Source: Sarcocystis neurona (Eukaryota > Apicomplexa > Conoidasida > Eucoccidiorida > Sarcocystidae). Taken from it: 64,000 nucleotides of DNA. Position 1 is the first letter of the stretch. The number at the start of each line of letters is the position of its first letter. Of the stretch, positions 1 through 14,354 are shown piece after piece. Position numbers and translations under genes: made by a program. The notes beneath the pieces were generated by a model that was given only the letters and a program-made list of their open reading frames with translations, had not been told where the DNA came from and did not search any database. The stretch covers positions 3,592,724 to 3,656,723 of the forward strand of contig KL647293.1 in assembly GCA_000727475.1 (NCBI GenBank), read 5' to 3'.

Positions 1-317
1 TCACTACTGGGTCGACTGAGGCCCCACGATGCGTCACGCCAGCACTGCGGCCAATTTTTGTCACACCAGGGGCGCGCCTGCATTCCGTTTCCACTGGGCG
101 GCTCTCTGCCTGCGGAGACGCATTCGGAGAGCGCTACCAACGACCAGGCGAAGGCTGCAAAAGAAGCGGCGGAGCAGGAGTGTTTCGCCAGCGAATATGC
201 AAGCCAGACGGGCGCGCTGCCCGGGTACTTGGGCGGCGCCAACGCAGTGGTGTCTCTACTTGGTGGAATCAGAACAACAGCAACGATCAATGTGCAGCGA
301 CCCCGCCTAGGCGCCAG
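1..317 (+). CDS. Possible partial exon open at the window's left edge
   Basis: The first reading frame is open from base 1 and stays open to a stop near 453. Residues between about 120 and 300 have a protein-like, Ala/Glu/Gly-rich composition. A possible donor (CCAG|GTGCTG) lies at 317, but its phase (2) does not match the phase-0 start of the next supported exon at 1400. Either another exon intervenes, a different donor is used, or this is not part of the same gene. No family is recognised. The 3' limit is a guess. Confidence 0.25.
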
Positions 318-1399
318 GTGCTGGGTGAAGACCCACTTTCGCCGATATGTGAAAGGTCTATTTAAGGATGTCGACGACTTCAGAGAAGGTAGAGAACCAT
401 CACAAAAAAGACGGTTCTTTCTTGTAGGCAGCTGCTGCAGTTGTCCCCTCTGACTTCACGAATTAGAAATAACAGGAACGCGCGTAGTTGGGATAGAACG
501 GGCACGGGTAGCTCTCGGCAGTCGGTCACTAATGAGGTACAACAGGTCGTGTGTTGTTGTCTGATGTTTTCTCCTGAATGCTCAGTCACCAACGAGAGAG
601 CGGCTCGTCTCCTCGTTGTTTCTTTGGCCTATGTGGAGAACGGGATAACGGAATGGCTGGTACGTTGCTGACAACTGCACCGAAGAACACTTCACTACTG
701 TGTGGACAACACACAGATCTGTGTGTCTAGGGGACATCTCTTTCGCTGAAGACTAAGCTACGATGAGATGGAGGAGGAGAAGGATTTCTGTAAAGCTGAA
801 GTCGCGTAAGGTGTCAAAGTAGTTAACGAGTGGGAGCACCACCAGTCCTCAGGAGTGGCTGCAGTAGCATAATAGTAACAGAGGTGGCAGTGGTGGTAGT
901 AGTAGTAATAGTAGCAGTAGGGCACCAAAGAATGTGCGCTACGTGGGTGACGGGCGGTACGGGGTTCAATTATATTTGGAAGAAGATTTGCCCCGAGCGA
1001 CATCCGAGCTAAAAGACACATACATGGGCAGAGGGATACACGTATGTAGAAATCTACAGATATATGCATTTGTAAAGAATACTGCAAATGCTTCAGCAAA
1101 AATGGTTGCGTATACAATTTGGTCAAGATGCTCACGTGTACCTGATGTGAACACGCACGTCTGCGTGTGTGTATATGAGGGTATGTGTGGCGGTTATGTC
1201 TGTAGACACATAGGACCAAATATGGCACTTATTTGATTAGGAGTTGAAATATGTGTATACGTACATATGTATATATATATGTATATATATATAGAGAGAG
1301 ATGGAGAGCTGAAGAGAAGTACGTATGCACGGATGTTCTACGTGCCACTTCGCAACTCCCTGTTCGTATGTAGATGAATTTTCTGTGAGTTTCTTGCAG
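318..1399. other. No supported gene; AT- and CA-type simple repeats
   Basis: Short open frames in this stretch lack paired splice sites and have repeat-driven composition (for example TAT/ACA codons near 1250-1300). It is probably intron or intergenic DNA. Confidence 0.4.
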
Positions 1400-4300
1400 G
1401 ACGAATTTATACGTCACTGTGCCCTTATGATCTCGAGGAAGCCTCCTCTTTCGTCAGAACTTCGGCGACTGTACAACGACGCGCTAACTCTCGTAAGTCA
1501 AGAATTTGAGCCAGCCCTTCGGCATGCGAAGGTGTGTCTTCTTTTGTATGGAAGCCCTTTTTTCGAGCGTTTGGGCTAAAAATTACTTTGAAGAGTTGCA
1601 TGTGGGATTGTTTATAGATGATCGTACGACCTGTACTGGTAGATGCCTCCGTCTACCCAAACTTAAATCTACACATCTATCTGTACTTGCATAATTATAT
1701 ATATATATGCACGTGTGTGTCCATACGTGTTCATGGTCCTGCTGCCTTGAGATGGAGACACAAACGGCGCGCAGATATTTGCACGCGCAAGTACACCGAA
1801 TTGCATGATTCCCCTCCTAGGAAGGTTGCAGTCGTACTGACTATGTGTGGGGCGTCTGCAGGCGGGGGTATACGTGGATCCGTCGTCGTACTGGAAACTC
1901 TTTGAAGAACTGCTAAGCGTAAGGACTGCGGGAACTGCTGTTCAACGACGCCAAAGTACTCCTACCGTTTGCACTATGCAGACACTGACGCCGTTCGATC
2001 GCACGTTGTCTTTGTGGACGGCAATGTGTTTTCGTCCCCCTGCTACTTTACGACCCTTTCATACGCATCACTGGACAGTTTTCCTGGGAATGCGAATGGA
2101 GAAAGACCAGGTGGAAGAAAGTACTGTACTGCATTTGCCGACCTTCGTGAAATTGCAGGCGACATCTCCGTGGGACATTTCCTACCGCATTCCACTCGTC
2201 CAAGTACTCTCGCAACTTCTACGTGTAAGTAATACACAGGAAAAGATCAATTACACGTGGGTGACCCTGGACTTGAATATTTCGTTCTGACGGAACGTGT
2301 AGCACGCATCAGCAAGCTGGCGTTCGTGAAAAGAGCTATCTAAACACGTTGTTCTCCGCTCGGAGCAATCTGACGAAGACAGCCACACATCCCTGTCAGT
2401 ACGTGAACTGAGACACGGACATCCAAAATTCTGTTCGCTGATATGGCAGAGTGTATCTCGGTGTACACCTACAGCTCCACGCAAGTGCAAACAAACACCG
2501 GTAACCATGTGCGAATGTGCCCAGATACGTATATTAACCGCGGTAGACGCAGAGCAAGGTTATACACGAAATTACTCGACCATGCGAGGAAAGCGACACA
2601 AACACCAATATTAAACAAGATACCCAGATATACAGCTGTAAATGCGCGCGCCCCGAAAGGAAGCTTTGTAGGGTAAAAAAGCACTACATCACCTGAAATG
2701 CCAGGCGACGCACGTACGTATACGTAGTGACGTTGCAATGCGTGTCGGCACAAGAACGTCTGTGTACTGTACAGACACAGATATACAAGCGGACAAAAAG
2801 AACAATAGCGTTGTGGGTCTCTATTTGTGCGTTTGCGCGCGGATTCTGCACTAATTTGTTGTGTTCTCATGCAGGAGCGTAGATGCACATAGGGGCATAT
2901 GAATACTCGTCTCTCTCCCCCTACATATATATCTGTGTGTACGCGTATAAACGTGGATAGACTTCGCTAGATTTTGATGAATTGTACTCCTCTATGCTGT
3001 CCCGTAGAAGTGTTTCAGTCTGTGCGGATCGAAGCCGGTATGTGTGTCACCGCTGCTATCTATATGTGTGTGCCAACGCGTACGCAGGTATGTACAGGCA
3101 TCCTGACGGATATGTAGATTGTCTATCATAGAAAGATACGCACCTAGGAGGGCGTCACTTGTACACAGAAGGAAAGCTTCTGCATGCGCATCTTCTCCTG
3201 GACAGCCTGTAAACTATCCTCTAGAGAGGACGTTGCCGGCAACGATTGTTTCGTGTTTGTTACGCATTTTATGTTGGCATCCTAGGCGAGACACCGGACC
3301 ACGCATCTCCTAGCACCTTTGTGACAAAAAATTGCATGCGAAATCATGAAGGAGGAATTGTACACGTACCTTTCCACCTGCTGTGATGCCAATTTTCCAG
3401 GGCACCGTCACTGCCGTCTCTTCAGTAAATGATCCGGTGAGATTTGTGGGCCACAGAATTATCCTGAACTATATACATATACATATATATATATATATAT
3501 CTGCCTAAGTGTGACACCACGATTATATCTACATGTGTGCGTACGTGCTAGTGTTCCTTTTCCTCTACGTCCACGCGTAGTCGTACCTTTCTTTACCGCT
3601 AATGTCTCTTTCTCTCCTCTTTCCGCTTTTCACTGGTGAAGCGGCAGTCGCTCTACCAAGTGGGTTCCCTCATTTGCAAGGCTACTTCAAACTCCACGCT
3701 GTCAGCCTCCGCTATATAGATCCCTTTTTCAATGTGAAGAAATCAACTGTGTGACACACTGTGACACAAAAATAGACTCAGGCACTGTCTAATTCTTCTC
3801 GTCCTCCCCCCACCTCGACAGGGCTGAAAAGGTTCAAACTACAGTCCACGTGATTACGTACAGACACGTGTCTTCGTAGCTGTTTACTGCCCCCTGAGGT
3901 ATCCATTCTTTTTGCGCGCCTTCTCATCCGTGCGGCACGGTGCGAAGGCCAGTTGCAAGGCGGCGACTTTTTCCGGCGAATCACAGCATACGATTTTAAC
4001 TCTCGGTCTCTTTCATCCGCTGTTCGCACTTCTTCCTTGCTTTTTCTATTCGTCCGGGAGGCACAGATATTCGGGGTGACTGTTTGTATCGTTTACAATT
4101 CCGGAAGCCGCCACACGCGACAATAATGCAATTACGCCTTCCTTGCGGTGTTGGGAGCCGCCTCGATCAACGGACTGCCTATATTCTGATTTTTCTCACT
4201 GGCCAAGCACCCAGCACACGGTTAATCCTGCAGTTTGCGCCGTCGTACGGTTCAGTACAGAGACACGCTTGCAGGAGTTGAGTCGCAGCTAAGCCTCACA

Positions 4301-4954
4301 AAACGACATTTTTCTGCAACGTCTTGTATATTCCCGTTTGATACTGAGAACACAGATTCTCCTGTGTCCTCGAAAAAGTGTGCGTGACAAGCCTTCTCCC
4401 CCCGGATTCATCGTTCTCTCATGTCTCCGCAGCCTTCTGTTGGACGGGGGACGTTGCCGCCGGTGCGTACCAATGTCTACGCTAATTACTCGCAAGAGTT
4501 GTAGAATTAGAAGGCTTTAGCAGTTGGTTGAGCTATCCGATGGAAATGGCGGTGATATAAAGAAAAACTGTACGAATTAGCCTTTCTTATAACGGTCGCT
4601 CCCTTCTTTGGTGTGTGGTCTTCTGGTGCTAAAGGGAAGATCAGTTTTTCAGATGGCGATGGCGGTGTTTTGCTCTGTCCGCGCGAGACACGTATACGAA
4701 AAGCAGTTCAAACGGTAGACTCCTTTGGCTTTTTCGATTGAGGAAAAAGTATTTCATCTACGAGAACGGGTGTAGTATAGTTGCCGAGAACCTTTTTTAT
4801 TGAGCACAACCTTTTCGGCGTCTGAAAACACACGCCCTTGCTCAACAATAACTCTTTTGCTTTGCTCACAGAATAGCCGTGTGCTCGTGATCGCTACTTG
4901 GGTTTCTCTTTAGTCCAATTCAGAACAACGCATATAAATATATATATATACATA

Positions 4955-4987
<33 letters not shown>

Positions 4988-7900
4988 CTCGCTCTCTCCC
5001 TCTCTCTACATATATCTCTATAAGTTACCCACACGTATAATTATGTATATATATAATATATACATATACATGTTATCCATATACGTATATGTATTATACA
5101 CACACGATTTCACGCATGTCTATATAAATGCAAGCTGTAAACAAGCATTCTAGAAAAGAAGCTTCTTGTTTTCTTGTTCGCAGTCTCTGGGCGCCGGAAG
5201 ACTAAAACCAATCCTTAGCTCCCTCTCTTCTGCCTTAGCCGCGTCCGACTTGCTGGTCGATGCTGCTACCACCGGAGCTGCGAGCGCCTTGAAACAAGTA
5301 AATAAGGATCTCCGTACCATACATCGATGCTGCATAATAGTAGTTTGTACTCTCTGTCTCCCCCCGGAGCTGCAGGACACTGTCAATGACACTTGGAGTT
5401 GCTGTGCAGAAAAGGAGCCCGCAGTGCGCTGATGGACACACACTTGTCGCAAATCTCTTTACCAGTACTCTCACATAAGTGAAATCAGGAAACTTACGTG
5501 CATTTAGCCTTACCTATGCATGCGGTTTTGAGTGACATGCGCAAACGTAGTAAATTGTTTGTGAATATTAGTAGAACACTCTAGGCAAACGCTCGAGCAT
5601 GGCCTTGCCTATGGCGGAAACATAAGAGGAGTGTGTGCAATTGCTATCCTGTTTCTCGCCGGCGTGTGACGTATGTATAATTGAAGACGTATCCTGTAAG
5701 CCTACGGCGTGCTAAATATACGCACATCCGGAAGCGGAGGTACCCCGTGGGTTTTACGACTGATGCACCATAGGCCACCTGTTGACGCATCGGCGAAAGC
5801 ACCAACATTGTAGTGCCCTTCGCTAGTGCCTACTCAGAGTACGCAAGCAGCCTACACGTAAACAGCCGTTCCCGTCACGTACAGGCCCTCCATTCTGATG
5901 AAAGAAACGACGTCGACGACTAGTGTGTGTCTTCACGCGTATACATATATGTGCATGTGTAAATATAGGAATAGGTGTTGTGCATGTGTACAACTATGGA
6001 AAGAGAAACACATATATTAACTTAGTGTGTATGGTTCGCATGTTACAAAGGAAGGGTGACGAGAGACGAACATCAGCGAGTGCTAACTGCATGGGGAGTT
6101 ACACGTCTACTGTACGCACGGCCGACAGTGTCTGTACACACGCTCCCGCAGCAGCCTGTACAGTTTTCCCAACTTGTAGTGTCGAGAGAAACTGATCTTA
6201 AGTGGTCGTCCACGAAATGGAACACTTGACCCTTTCTCACTCACTGCTTCAATATACCTGGAAGACTACACATTTCTCTGGGGGACCTGGGATGAATAGC
6301 TCCACAACGAGCTCTAGGGAGGGTCAGCGTAGTGTTGTTCTGGTCGCTGCAATTTTTCACATGATGCCGCCTGCTGCCACTCTCCGCTGCTGCTCGTCTG
6401 TTCTTCTTTCTCCTTCAGGTTTCGGGAAAATTAAAGCTGCTGCTCTGTCACTGGTGTTATTGTGATACCTCTTATTCCGGCTGCCTCTGTGGTTCTCGCT
6501 GCTGTCGTTCCTCCTACTGTGCTGCGCGCCGCTGCCTGTGTTGTCGGTGTGGCTGCGGCGATGCCCAGTACTGCTGAAGTGGCTGCTGCTGCGACTGTCG
6601 TATTCCCCGGTGTGTTGCTGTGACCGCTGCGACCCCCTCAGCTGCTGTGCGTGCTCGTTTTTTACTTCTGTTCTTTTGTCCCTGATAGTCGCAGTGCCGA
6701 GGTCGACAACAGCCTTCTGGTCAGCTGCTGATGGTCCGTTGCTGTGGAGGTCGCTGCTGTCTGGCAGACATTGCTCATTCTGTCCCTGCGTGCTCACGCT
6801 GGTGTGTCTGCCTCTGTTTGTCTGCTATTGTAGCCGCTGCTGCTGCCTTTGCTCATGGTGCTGTGTGTCGTTGCTCGTCCTCCTTCCGGGTTGTCTGCTG
6901 TCGCCGTTCCCCAGCTATTGCCTTTCCTCCTGCTGCTAGTGTAGCTCTTGTTCTCTCGAGGCTGCTGTTATTTCTTCTGGTGTGGACGCTGCTGCAGCTA
7001 ATCGTCCTGCTCCCTGCGCGCGGTGCTGCTTTCCTACAACGTGTCTCGTGCTGCAGGTGTTGGACTCTCTCCTTCTCCGCGGCGACTGTGTTCTGCAAAG
7101 CTTATCTCCCGAGAGCAAGGCTCACTTGTTTTTTGTAACGCTGGTGCTGGGATCGCAGACAGCAGCAGATTACTCACAAGAAGGCGACCCTGCAGTATTT
7201 AGGACAGCACATGCACCTTCACCAGTCTCCGCAGACGTCAAACGGTGAGTTAGTTATGCTGCTCGGCCGCCCGTGTCGAAGCGGAACACTTCAGTACGTA
7301 CACGTCACCATTACCTACGAGACCAGACGTATGGGCTGCTACGTTGACATTATCCGTGCGTATGTACATACCTGTGATAGAGGTAGTTATCCCCATTCGC
7401 AAGGTGTATGTATCAAAAATAAAAAAACCCACCCAGCAGAACGCAGGGGGTGCTATAGCTCACCATTTGAAGCAACGGGTGTTTTTGCTAAAAATTTAAC
7501 GAAAGGCGCCCTATGAGTACAACAAAGCGGCATGCATTTCACAAAAGCAGAAAAAAGTACCACAGAAATCCCGCCTCGACTTCTGAAACCTTAACAGCCG
7601 ATGTTCAGACTTACATGTCGTCCAAGTTGCAACGAGCAGCCATATATACGTATATATATATATATATATATACATCTATCGCTCTACTGCCAACGCCTTT
7701 CTGTATGCATATGTATATTAAGAAACATACAGACAAGCGTACGTCACAAGTGGTCGCTTGGAAACCACGTAAGATATGATTCTGCTCAGGAAAACGTGAA
7801 TCTCGTACACTGAAAAGGGCATGCTTTGCTGGATTCTCAGTTGATGCTTGTTTGTTCCAACTTGAAGGTATTGAACGTACGGCACACGTTGCCTCTACAA

Positions 7901-10900
7901 GGAGGAAAAAGCACAAATCGTAGATCACGCAGCAGAGTATGCTGTTTATTGCTCTTTAAATTTTGGTCCTCTGTGTAGGTGAGGTTGTGGTGCATGCTCT
8001 GCAGTGTTTTCTCTGAGCACGAGGCCAACAGAACAGGATGGTTTTTGCGGCGGAGATCCGTCTCTTAGCCTTGAGATATCCCATCACAATTTTGGTGACG
8101 GCACACGAAGCCCTTCGTTTTTTTGAATTCAGGCTGCTGCAGAGGCTTGGATCTGCCGCGGAAGTGGCTTCACCCCCTCCTTTGTCTGGCGGGCTTCCGG
8201 ATGAAGTGACACACGCGACTTCCTCTGTCCTTCCTCTGCCTAAGAAGACGGAGAGAAAACTGTGCGACTGCACATTGGACTTCGAAGATTTTTCTCGCTC
8301 TATTTTGCCCTGTCTGTCTGACCACTTCTTCTCTCTTCCGCTGCTGCAACACAGGGGCTTCCAATTTCTGCGTGCATTGCTAAATGTCTGTCACGCAAGT
8401 ATAACTCTTGAAAAGCGCATGTTTGATCCTTTGCTTCAAAGCTTGAAAAACTGCAACCAACCCATACAGCCCAGACGCGTACGCATGCAGACGAAGGAAG
8501 CTGCTGCTCTGTGGATATCCAAGTTACTTGCTATGTGTGACACCTGCGCCGTGGGAGACGAGCGGGGAGATCGGCAGCAACCAGAAGAAGAGGAACAAGG
8601 AACTGGAAAACGAGGGCTGCGTCAGACAGCCGAAGGCAAGAGAGGGGCTCAAGATCTGCGCACAGCGGAGGAAGGGGAAGGCGATGAAGAAGACTCACTC
8701 GAGGCACAGACGAAGAGAAGAGAAGAAAGGGCGCTTACGCAAACAGAAGGAAAGAAGGGACAAGAGCAACAGGGAAAAAATTTGCCAGCCAAGGCTCAGA
8801 TAGAGAGAGAGGGAGGGGACAACAAAGAGGAAGCGGATAAAGGATGTGGAAGTCAATTGTATAGGCTGCAGCAGCCCAAGGGCTTGGATATCAACAAAAG
8901 AGAGAAGCATAAAACCGCAGGCGAAGAACGCATTCTAGGGTCGTGTAAACGGATCTGCGCTCTGCTGTTATTGCCCTCTGTAGAGCTAGCGGAGTCCGCC
9001 GCTAATGTTGTCGACACGCTGCGTGTCCTTCCACTTGTGCTGGTAGCAGCACCTCACGAGCCTAAAAAAAGCCTTTGGGGCCGGCGCCTGCAGCTTCTCC
9101 TTCTTCAATCGGGGTGAGACAGACTGAAGAGGAACAGCAGAAGACACAAACACGAGGAAAAAAGTGCAGGCAAAAGGAGATCTGGCGAAGTTGTGTGTTA
9201 CTGCGTTAGCCCGGGGCAAGGGAAAGGAGGAAAAAGGGAGACAGTGAAGGAGTCTGACAGATGCCCGCAGGGACGCTTCCACGAGGACAAGTGGGACAGA
9301 GGACACAGCAGCAGCCTAGTAGGTCGAAGCGTTAGCAAACGCAGTGCAGTCCTATCTCTATTCCTAAAAAGGCAGGATCTGGAGGTTAGCGATGTATGAG
9401 AAAGTACCAAAAAGAGGCCACCAGTAGTTTTTCCGCACTGGTACTGCGTGCGGCGAGGAAAAGAAATCGCAACATGACGATGTTTCGGTTAGAGGAAATA
9501 CAACGGCTTTTCTTCTTCGGAGATGACACGGTGCAAATAGGGATGTGCTGCTGATGCGAGGGGCTGGCACGGACGAGTTGATCACGGCAGTGGCAACGAA
9601 CTGATAGCTGTTTAAGTTGGCTCCAACATGCCTTTGAGGACTCGACGGCACATGAAGGACCACTCCGTTTCTTTCTCGTAATGGTTACCTCCTTGGTACT
9701 AGCTCGAGTAGTGATGCTGCACCAAATACGCAAAGAAGAGTTTTAGTAGTGAAGATGGTAGGAACAGGGCGAACGGTTATAGTAGAGGTAGTAGCAATGG
9801 TAGGATAGAAGAGTCCTAATAGGTGTGCCAGTAGTTGCTGCTGTGGACGTGAATGTAGTAATACTGCAGGGTAGACGAGTAGTTCCTGTGACAATGATAA
9901 CGTAATGTTGATGGCTGTAGTGGCTCTAGCAGTTGAAGTGGCCGCTTCAGTGATAGGTCCAGCCGTTTTCTTATACAGATTCCCAGTCATCTTTGTAGTC
10001 GGTAGAGTCATTTTACTCCTTCGCACTGCCCTGTAGCTGTGGAAAGGCAGGCACATGAGTGTAGCAGACTACGTAGTACCTGTAGTCAAGGACCGGAGCA
10101 GAGAAGATAATCGTACTTGTGACGGTAGCAACGGCAGCACTAGCGGGGTCAATAGCTGGATTTGTTTTCTGAAAAGTGTTCTATATTTTGTGCTCCTCCG
10201 AATGCATACGCAGTACGGGCAGCACACAAGCTTGCAATTCAATGAAACGTGGCCGTTACATAGGCTGGATAGGTATGCATTTCCCTCCGTCCCACTTCCT
10301 GTGGTCAGCGTGCTTTTCCTGTGTCGTGCAAGCTACTGTTTCTTCCTACGGCATCTGAGAAAATCAGAACAAATGAGCGGGCGTCGATATGTCGTCAAAC
10401 CGTATGCAGCTATCGGTTCACGCGGCCCTGAACAGTTTGGTAGACATCTTCAACTATTGTCCTGTCTCTCTGCATGCCGGTCCCACATCCTGCATCGTTG
10501 GCATATGGCGTTCCTGTGTGGATGCACAGAATACCAGAAGCTCTGGGTAGGATTGTTGCGGAGTCGAATCTTCATACGAAGCTATTTCATCTAAATCTGA
10601 ATGCTTTGCGGCTGTCCTGCGAGCACAAGTACCGTCATCTTCCCGACAAGGACTGGCTCGACGAAGTGCCCGTTACCAAAAGACGCGAGATGCGGCTGCA
10701 AGCCATCGACCATTGCATTCGTTTCAAGCAGCAGGTACGCGTACTCTGTTTCATTCGTAATTTTTAGTAGCAGCCGGGTTGACAATAATTGCCGTGCAAG
10801 TAGGAGGAGTGACTGCACTTTTAGTGGTGAACCGAGAATCAACCTCAGCAGGGGGTAACACGCGAAGCACCAGTGTAGTACGGGAAATTCTGGTGGTTGC

Positions 10901-13900
10901 TGAGCATCGGGTGATTGTCGTGTACTGCTTATATCACCACGTGTTCCGTCTCGTAGTAGCATTTTGAGTAGAGAACTAACAGTTGAGTGTGCAGGCGCTG
11001 GAAAAGCGGGGCAAAAACAGTAGTTCTTTGGGTAGAAGCGGTTGTAGAAGACGAAGCACTTCGTGTGCATCGGAGCATTAGCGAAATTGCAGGGGCTCTG
11101 TTCAATGGCTACTGTCAACAATGTAGCGCGTGACCCGAATGAGACCCTTACGTACTTAATTGGACGCGTAGACACGGCCAGCTGCTTCGTTAAGTGAACA
11201 CCTGGCCGGCATGTGAAAAATATGGTTTTGTAATGGAGTCCACACATCCATATGTAGACTTCGACACCAGTGGGCAACGCATACGCGTGTATGCATGTAT
11301 TTCCGCGCTCCTCTAGTTATCCAGGCTTTCACGGCAGGGCACCACCTGGGTACCTCAACGCGCCCATCAGAGACTATTTAGAAATTAGCGGGCGTAGCTA
11401 CGACTCCTTTCCGGAAAGGTGGCAGGAAGCAGGAAAGGACAGTGTCGAATTCAGAGGCGCGAAGCACATACTCCATTAATCACGAGGCTAACGTAAAGGT
11501 GGCAGAGTACATACGTGTAAAGCGTGTGTACTGGCAGGGGAGAGAGAGTGCGACAAGCGGCTCTTCACAGCGCTGCAGTCCGCAGAGCTTGGGTGGACTG
11601 ATCAGGAGAGCAGAAAAAGGCGCCTTTTACAACATGGAATCACCGAAGCTTGGATGGATTGATGAGCTTTTGTTGATTGATCAGATTTTAGCCAGGCCAA
11701 CAAATGGTGTCACCACCCACCTACGCATTTATATGAGGAGTTTCAGCAGTAAAGTAGGTACCCCATAATCTCCGCAGGTGGTGTTGTACAAAAATACTGT
11801 GCTGAATGCGCCGGTCAGGCCAAGGTATTCATTCTACCACATTAGCATACTATATAGACACACATATACATACAAGTACGTCTACACTCTTTCATCAGTA
11901 CACGTCTAAGAATGCTTGCGTCGTGCGAAGCTTGATCTTCTGCATGTACTCGTGTATAACGTTTCCATGAAGAACTGAAGAGGTTTGTGCAAAAGTGTAC
12001 GAATATACATGTGTGTATACATTTACACTCATGCATACGTGTACGGTGGGTAGTACGTCTACGTAAGCGTTTACGGTGTACGCGTATATATTCGCATATG
12101 TGTAGCTGTACACAATAGCATCCGTGTATACTATGTTTGAGCACGAGGACCGTGCAATAGGTAGACAGCGTCAGACACAGGCGGTACGCTTTTGTCAGTA
12201 TTTCCTGATGCCTCTGCACATTGACTACGCTTGTGCACACACGCAGACGTTGTGCGTTTCTCAGTGTGAACAGGTGCCTTGTTTCCATCCACTCATCTAC
12301 ACGGGACCCGCTTCGCTGCGGCCGATCAGGATCTGGAAGCATATGCGTAAATCCGGTGCGGCTATGTGGTATACACCGACAACGAAACGCGCACACAAAC
12401 GCGTACACACACACGTACACATGTATACACCCGAACGCACACATAGGCACACATGCACCTGGCGACACGCACGAACACACAGACAGATGCGTTCTCGCTT
12501 GTGTCAAGCGTAGGTTATTTAGGTGGAGGAAGCTCCTTAGGTGCTTCCTGAAAAAGTCGAACCTGCACCTGTGCGTCCTCCTGGACGAATATATTCACTT
12601 CTATGCCCTCCTTACGCTACCACGTATCTGTAGCTACTCTCGATAGTGAACGTGTATACCTCTAGATATGCTTCGCTATAATGGGAAGGCCTACGTATGG
12701 ACATGTGCAGGATTACAACGAAACAGACGTACTTGCCGTGACCAATGTCTGCGTTGCTGCAGCGTACAGGTATGTGTATGGGTATATTCGGTGCACTTTG
12801 TGTACTTCTACCTGCTGCAGGCGGCGGTGCTCTTGTACGTTGTTGCAATAAACCTTTTGCGAGGCGAAAGTGGAGAGCTCAACGTGAAGTCTGGAGCCAC
12901 GAAGTTCTTGTCTCGCTTGCTTACATGGTTGATTGAGGCCCTAACTCCAGCGCGAGAAGTAAATAAACACCAAAACAGTTGCAATGAGACAAGACCTCAA
13001 ATGACGCCCAAACCCGACGGCGACAGACGTGGTAACGGGGGACTTGGAAACACTCCAGAGCAGACGCGGGAAGGTAGCGGTTGCAAAAATGTTGGTGGCA
13101 CTGCTGCTGAGGTAAACACCGAACAGTCGCAGAATGCAACTGAAGGTAATCAAATAGAAGGCAGCCAAATATCCAGCATCCCCACGGGAAATCTGCCTGC
13201 TCTTCGTCTGGATACGGGAGTTGCCTTCTACCTATTCAAGCTCGCTAATGCGCTTCTTCGCTTAGCTGGAGGGAATGCAACACCAAGGCTTGTTGGTAGT
13301 CGTCCGCCACAGCAGAAAAACAGTCCCTTGAGCGCGGGTTTGCCTATTCTTCTACTTAATGACGGAGAGGAAAAGATGGAGATAGAAGCAGTTGAAGCCA
13401 ATGCCTTGAAGAGCTGCCGACTGGGGATTCTCAGCCTTATCAACGAGAGCGGTGTGAATACTCTGATTCACTATGCCATTAGGGTAAGTACGCCTCACCG
13501 TTGTTAGCCGTGCGCTCACAGGAGCTTCACAGACATGAGGTACGCCAGTAGTAACGTATTCAACTATTACTTTCTTAGGTGAGGCGGCGGAACATGTCTT
13601 GTTTTGCATCTGCAGCAGACACGCGTCTTTATTCTGTGGTGTGTCGACTTCTTTGGAGGTGTAGTCTCAAAACCAAGGCGGACTTCCTACAAGATTTGAA
13701 CGTGATCAGAATATACTAACGAGTTTTCCCAACTGCATAACTACATTTACTCCTGCTTATTTAGTAGTGTGTTCTCAATGTATGTGTATGACATCACGCT
13801 TTGACATCACGCTTCTTCATGTGTCTGGCGCGGAGCGCGGAGGTAGCCGATACACGACATAAGGTAGTGCACTGCAGAAACTTGTCCGGGTCACGTGGTC

Positions 13901-14244
13901 AGGTGGTGTGGCACCTTCCGCTTCCCAAATAGACGTGTGGTTCTAATTTCAAGGGCGACAGTGACTTCAACAAGGAGAAGACAGCAGAACATTATCTGTT
14001 GTATCCACTGGGGAACTTGTGTAGCTCTCCGCTCTTGCTGCAGTTTCTGATTGACCTGGATGCTGGAGAGGAGGTACAGAATATCGTAGTAAAACACGGA
14101 GAGATGGGTGCCGAATTTGCAGACGAGGAACAACTATTCAAGGAAGTAAAAACTGAAGACATCGACGAGGCCCTTGCAAACCTTCGAAGTGAGGAAGGCC
14201 AGTTACGTGTAGTCAACCACTTTCAAAATTGGAGTCTCCTTTGA
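1400..14244 (+). CDS. Large multi-exon helical protein, unknown function (5' end not determined)
   Basis: Eight exons can be chained with matching phases: 1400-1531, 1862-2224, 5184-5297, 7057-7244, 8037-9113, 10530-10734, 12821-13483 and 13954-14244 (TGA). They give 1,010 visible residues in one frame. Donors include GTAAGT (after 2224 and 13483), GTAAAT (5297), GTGAGT (7244), GTGAGA (9113) and GTACGC (10734). Acceptors are mostly TGCAG. The phase-2 junctions 7244/8037 and 9113/10530 fit exactly, which supports the chain. The product is rich in Leu/Ala helices, suggesting a HEAT/ARM-like solenoid, but no family motif is clear. Residues of about 440-555, in the exon 8037-9113, are a Glu/Lys/Gln-rich low-complexity insert. 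The exon 12821-13483 also carries an Asn/Gln/Gly-rich linker. In exon 1862-2224 an in-frame 63-bp intron (1919-1981, GTAAGG...TGCAG) may be removed. The acceptor at 8036 is a weak point, because stronger-looking acceptors upstream run into a TGA at 8014. The start codon is unknown. The model could also be two adjacent genes. Confidence 0.5.
2225..5183. other. Long intron or inter-exon stretch, no supported coding
   Basis: The stretch holds TA/CA microsatellites and a T/C-rich stretch before the acceptor at 5183. A minus-strand open frame at 3778-4029 is Arg-rich but has no partner exon. I see no convincing exon. Confidence 0.4.
4959..4987. repeat. (TG)n microsatellite
   Basis: About 14 uninterrupted TG units run into a (TC)-rich stretch and then TA-rich DNA. 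It lies in the intron upstream of the exon at 5184. Confidence 0.9.
6360..7056 (+). repeat. CTG-rich triplet tract ending at a 3' splice site
   Basis: The plus strand is dominated by imperfect CTG/TGC/GCT triplets for about 700 bp. It ends at the acceptor CTGCAG before the exon at 7057. The opposite strand therefore reads CAG-rich and yields an Asn/Ser/Gln/Arg-rich 146-residue open frame (6357-6797). I treat that frame as a by-product of the repeat rather than a gene. The tract lies in an intron of the host gene, so its transcript would carry CUG-type repeats. Confidence 0.7.
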
Positions 14245-14354
14245 CGCACGCGTGCAACTCTGATTAGTGCGACTAATTTCTTCCTATGGTATGCCACTGG
14301 AGAGGCTCTGAAGCACGTGCGCGACATTGGTACTGTGGGTATGTTACGAGAGGC

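Noticed and set aside
6357..6797. 146-codon minus-strand frame rich in Asn/Ser/Gln/Arg
   Set aside because: It lies in an intron of the plus-strand gene and is made by the CTG/CAG tract. It has no splice partners.
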